From NCBI RefSeq assembly GCF_011602365.1, contig NZ_JAAONZ010000016.1, positions 62,001 through 126,000 of the forward strand: 64,000 nt of DNA, written 5' to 3'. Positions 63,002 through 64,000 of this stretch are shown piece after piece. The stretch's first letter is position 1, and each line of letters opens with the position of its first letter. Made by a program: the position numbers and the translations under genes. The DNA is from Pseudomaricurvus hydrocarbonicus. Its GTDB lineage: Bacteria; Pseudomonadota; Gammaproteobacteria; Pseudomonadales; Cellvibrionaceae. The notes beneath the pieces are model-generated. The model had not been told where the DNA came from, searched no databases, and saw only the letters and a list, made by a program, of their open reading frames with translations.

Positions 63002-63574
63002 ATGACACCAAAAACCGACCCCCATACACAGCCGAAAGAAGATGCAAGAAAGACCCGCTCACGGGAAGCCATCGATGCCGCCTTTTTAAGGCTGCTGGAA
63101 CACAAATCCCTGGATCAGATTTCCGTGAGAGAAATTGCTCAGGAAGCCGGCATCGGCCATGCCACGTTTTATCGCCATTACACCACCAAAGAAGAACTTT
63201 TGGACGTTTTGGCCGCTGATGAAATCCAACGGATGGTCGATTTATCCCTTCCGTTGATGCAAGCTGAAGACACCATGGAATCCTGCCTCGCCCAGTGTCG
63301 GTATATCGATAAACACCGAACGCTATGGACCACACTGCTAACAGGAGGTGCCGCGTCAACCGTCAAGGAAGAGTTATTAAGAATTGCTCGCGAAGTGGCC
63401 TCACAGGCCCCCATACCTGCCGGTGCGCATTTACCCAGAGAACTTTCTACCATCCTGACCGTTACCGCCATGATTGAAACCATCTCCTGGTGGCTGCAAC
63501 AGAAAAAACCTCTAGCCGTGAATAAAATCGCCAGGTACATCCATCAAATCATCACTGCCAATGCCTTTGTGTAA
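63002..63574 (+). CDS. TetR-family transcriptional regulator
   Basis: 190 residues. The TetR helix-turn-helix is ISVREIAQEAGIGHATFYRHYTTKEELL (shown in parts: ISVREIAQEAG and GHATFYRHYTTKEE). The C-terminal ligand-binding region has no recognised effector. Divergent from the ferredoxin-P450 operon, which it probably represses through the palindrome at 62872. Confidence 0.92.
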   Translation: MTPKTDPHTQPKEDARKTRSREAIDAAFLRLLEHKSLDQISVREIAQEAGIGHATFYRHYTTKEELLDVLAADEIQRMVDLSLPLMQAEDTMESCLAQCRYIDKHRTLWTTLLTGGAASTVKEELLRIAREVASQAPIPAGAHLPRELSTILTVTAMIETISWWLQQKKPLAVNKIARYIHQIITANAFV

Positions 63575-63730
63575 ATTCCTTGCAAAAACTCCCTCCCCTA
63601 CCCTGAGACAACATGATGGGCTGTTAAATCAGGTGTCTATGTTGTGCTTGCCATGTGGACGCTAATTTAATGGGTGTATTTGATTACTGTTAGCGCCAGT
63701 GCGAATACTGGCCTGTATCTGAAACGCAAA

Positions 63731-63764
63731 AAAAACGGCGCCCCCTAACCAGGAGTGCCGTTTT
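63731..63764 (-). terminator. Rho-independent terminator of the DUF3604 gene
   Basis: On the minus strand, AAAACGGC pairs with GCCGTTTT and is followed by a run of eight T residues. It lies about 67 bp after the DUF3604 stop. An inner CTCC/AGGGG pairing may lengthen the stem. Confidence 0.85.
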
Positions 63765-63830
63765 CGTCGCTTGCGAGGTCTGTGGATTAAAGCAGCAGTA
63801 TTAGCACTAAGTCATTCCAGATTAAACTCG

Positions 63831-64000
63831 CTAGGGTGTATACCAGATGGGTGAAGTCCAGGCTCTTTCCTGAATGCTCACTGGCAAATCCTTTGGTCTT
63901 TCGAGCCCATGGCGTACCGCATCGTAGGTAGACCAGCGCGGTGTTGGAATTTGCAGTACGCGGGCGTAGTAGACCGCCGGCAGAGAAGCGTCGAACTCAG
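63831..64000 (-). CDS. DUF3604-family protein, C-terminal end (cut by window edge)
   Basis: Minus-strand frame ending at TAG 63831-63833; the 55 visible residues include [19 protein letters not shown] and [16 protein letters not shown], the strongly conserved C-terminus of DUF3604 proteins. These are exported proteins of uncertain catalytic role, common in marine gammaproteobacteria. The N-terminal part lies beyond the window. Confidence 0.88.
   Translation of the reverse strand, partial: EFDASLPAVYYARVLQIPTPRWSTYDAVRHGLERPKDLPVSIQERAWTSPIWYTP

Overview
The window looks like chromosomal DNA of a Gram-negative marine-type gammaproteobacterium. I infer this from five TonB-dependent receptors with plug motifs of the EEIVVTAQ type, Tat- and lipoprotein-exported glycosidases, sulfatases and a DUF3604 protein. 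This mix is typical of Cellvibrionales-like degraders of polysaccharides and aromatics, but no rRNA or marker gene is present, so the genus is open. No tRNA, rRNA or CRISPR array was seen.

Layout. (1) 1-12212, mostly minus strand: two paralogous TonB receptors (one cut by the window edge), a GH2 lipoprotein, a DUF1593 nucleoside-hydrolase-like protein, a CE1-type esterase and a GH3 lipoprotein. Between them lies decayed DNA: a degenerate second copy of the GH2 3' end with an expanded microsatellite, a chimeric GH3/esterase fragment, and a sulfatase pseudogene. (2) 12500-16202: a TonB receptor divergent from an AraC regulator. (3) 16246-27943, minus strand: an aromatic-catabolism block (FAH hydrolase, VOC ring-cleavage dioxygenase, Rieske protein, FAD monooxygenase, two GSTs, SDR epimerase, arylsulfatase, cupin, TonB receptor), with LysR, TetR and MFS genes on the other strand (28240-31359). 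(4) 31375-55392: the most interesting part, a divergent locus centred on a 15-bp palindrome at 45969. Leftward run a DUF6379/TIM-barrel pair (C-glycoside deglycosidase beta/alpha type), two GMC dehydrogenases each with a Tat-exported gluconate-dehydrogenase-subunit-3-like partner, a Gfo/Idh/MocA oxidoreductase, a second TIM-barrel enzyme, an MFS transporter and a GH106 rhamnosidase. Rightward run a TonB receptor, a GH3, a second TIM-barrel/DUF6379 pair, a GH43 and a broken GH35-like gene. Both outer ends are damaged by insertion sequences (IS256-type remnant on the left, IS30-type element with perfect 28-bp ends on the right). (5) 55681-63574: an FAD monooxygenase divergent from an AraC regulator, a lytic transglycosylase, and a ferredoxin/P450/SnoaL-like/SDR operon divergent from a TetR regulator. 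The right edge holds the C-terminus of a DUF3604 protein.

Working model (inference). Glycosylated, perhaps sulfated, plant or algal phenolics are imported by the TonB receptors. O-linked sugars are trimmed by GH106, GH43, GH3 and GH35 enzymes. The remaining sugar is oxidised to a 3-keto sugar by the GMC or Gfo/Idh enzymes, and the keto-sugar, possibly C-linked, is cut off by the TIM/DUF6379 complexes. Aglycone fragments could enter the monooxygenase/dioxygenase/isomerase/FAH route. The substrate cannot be determined from sequence.
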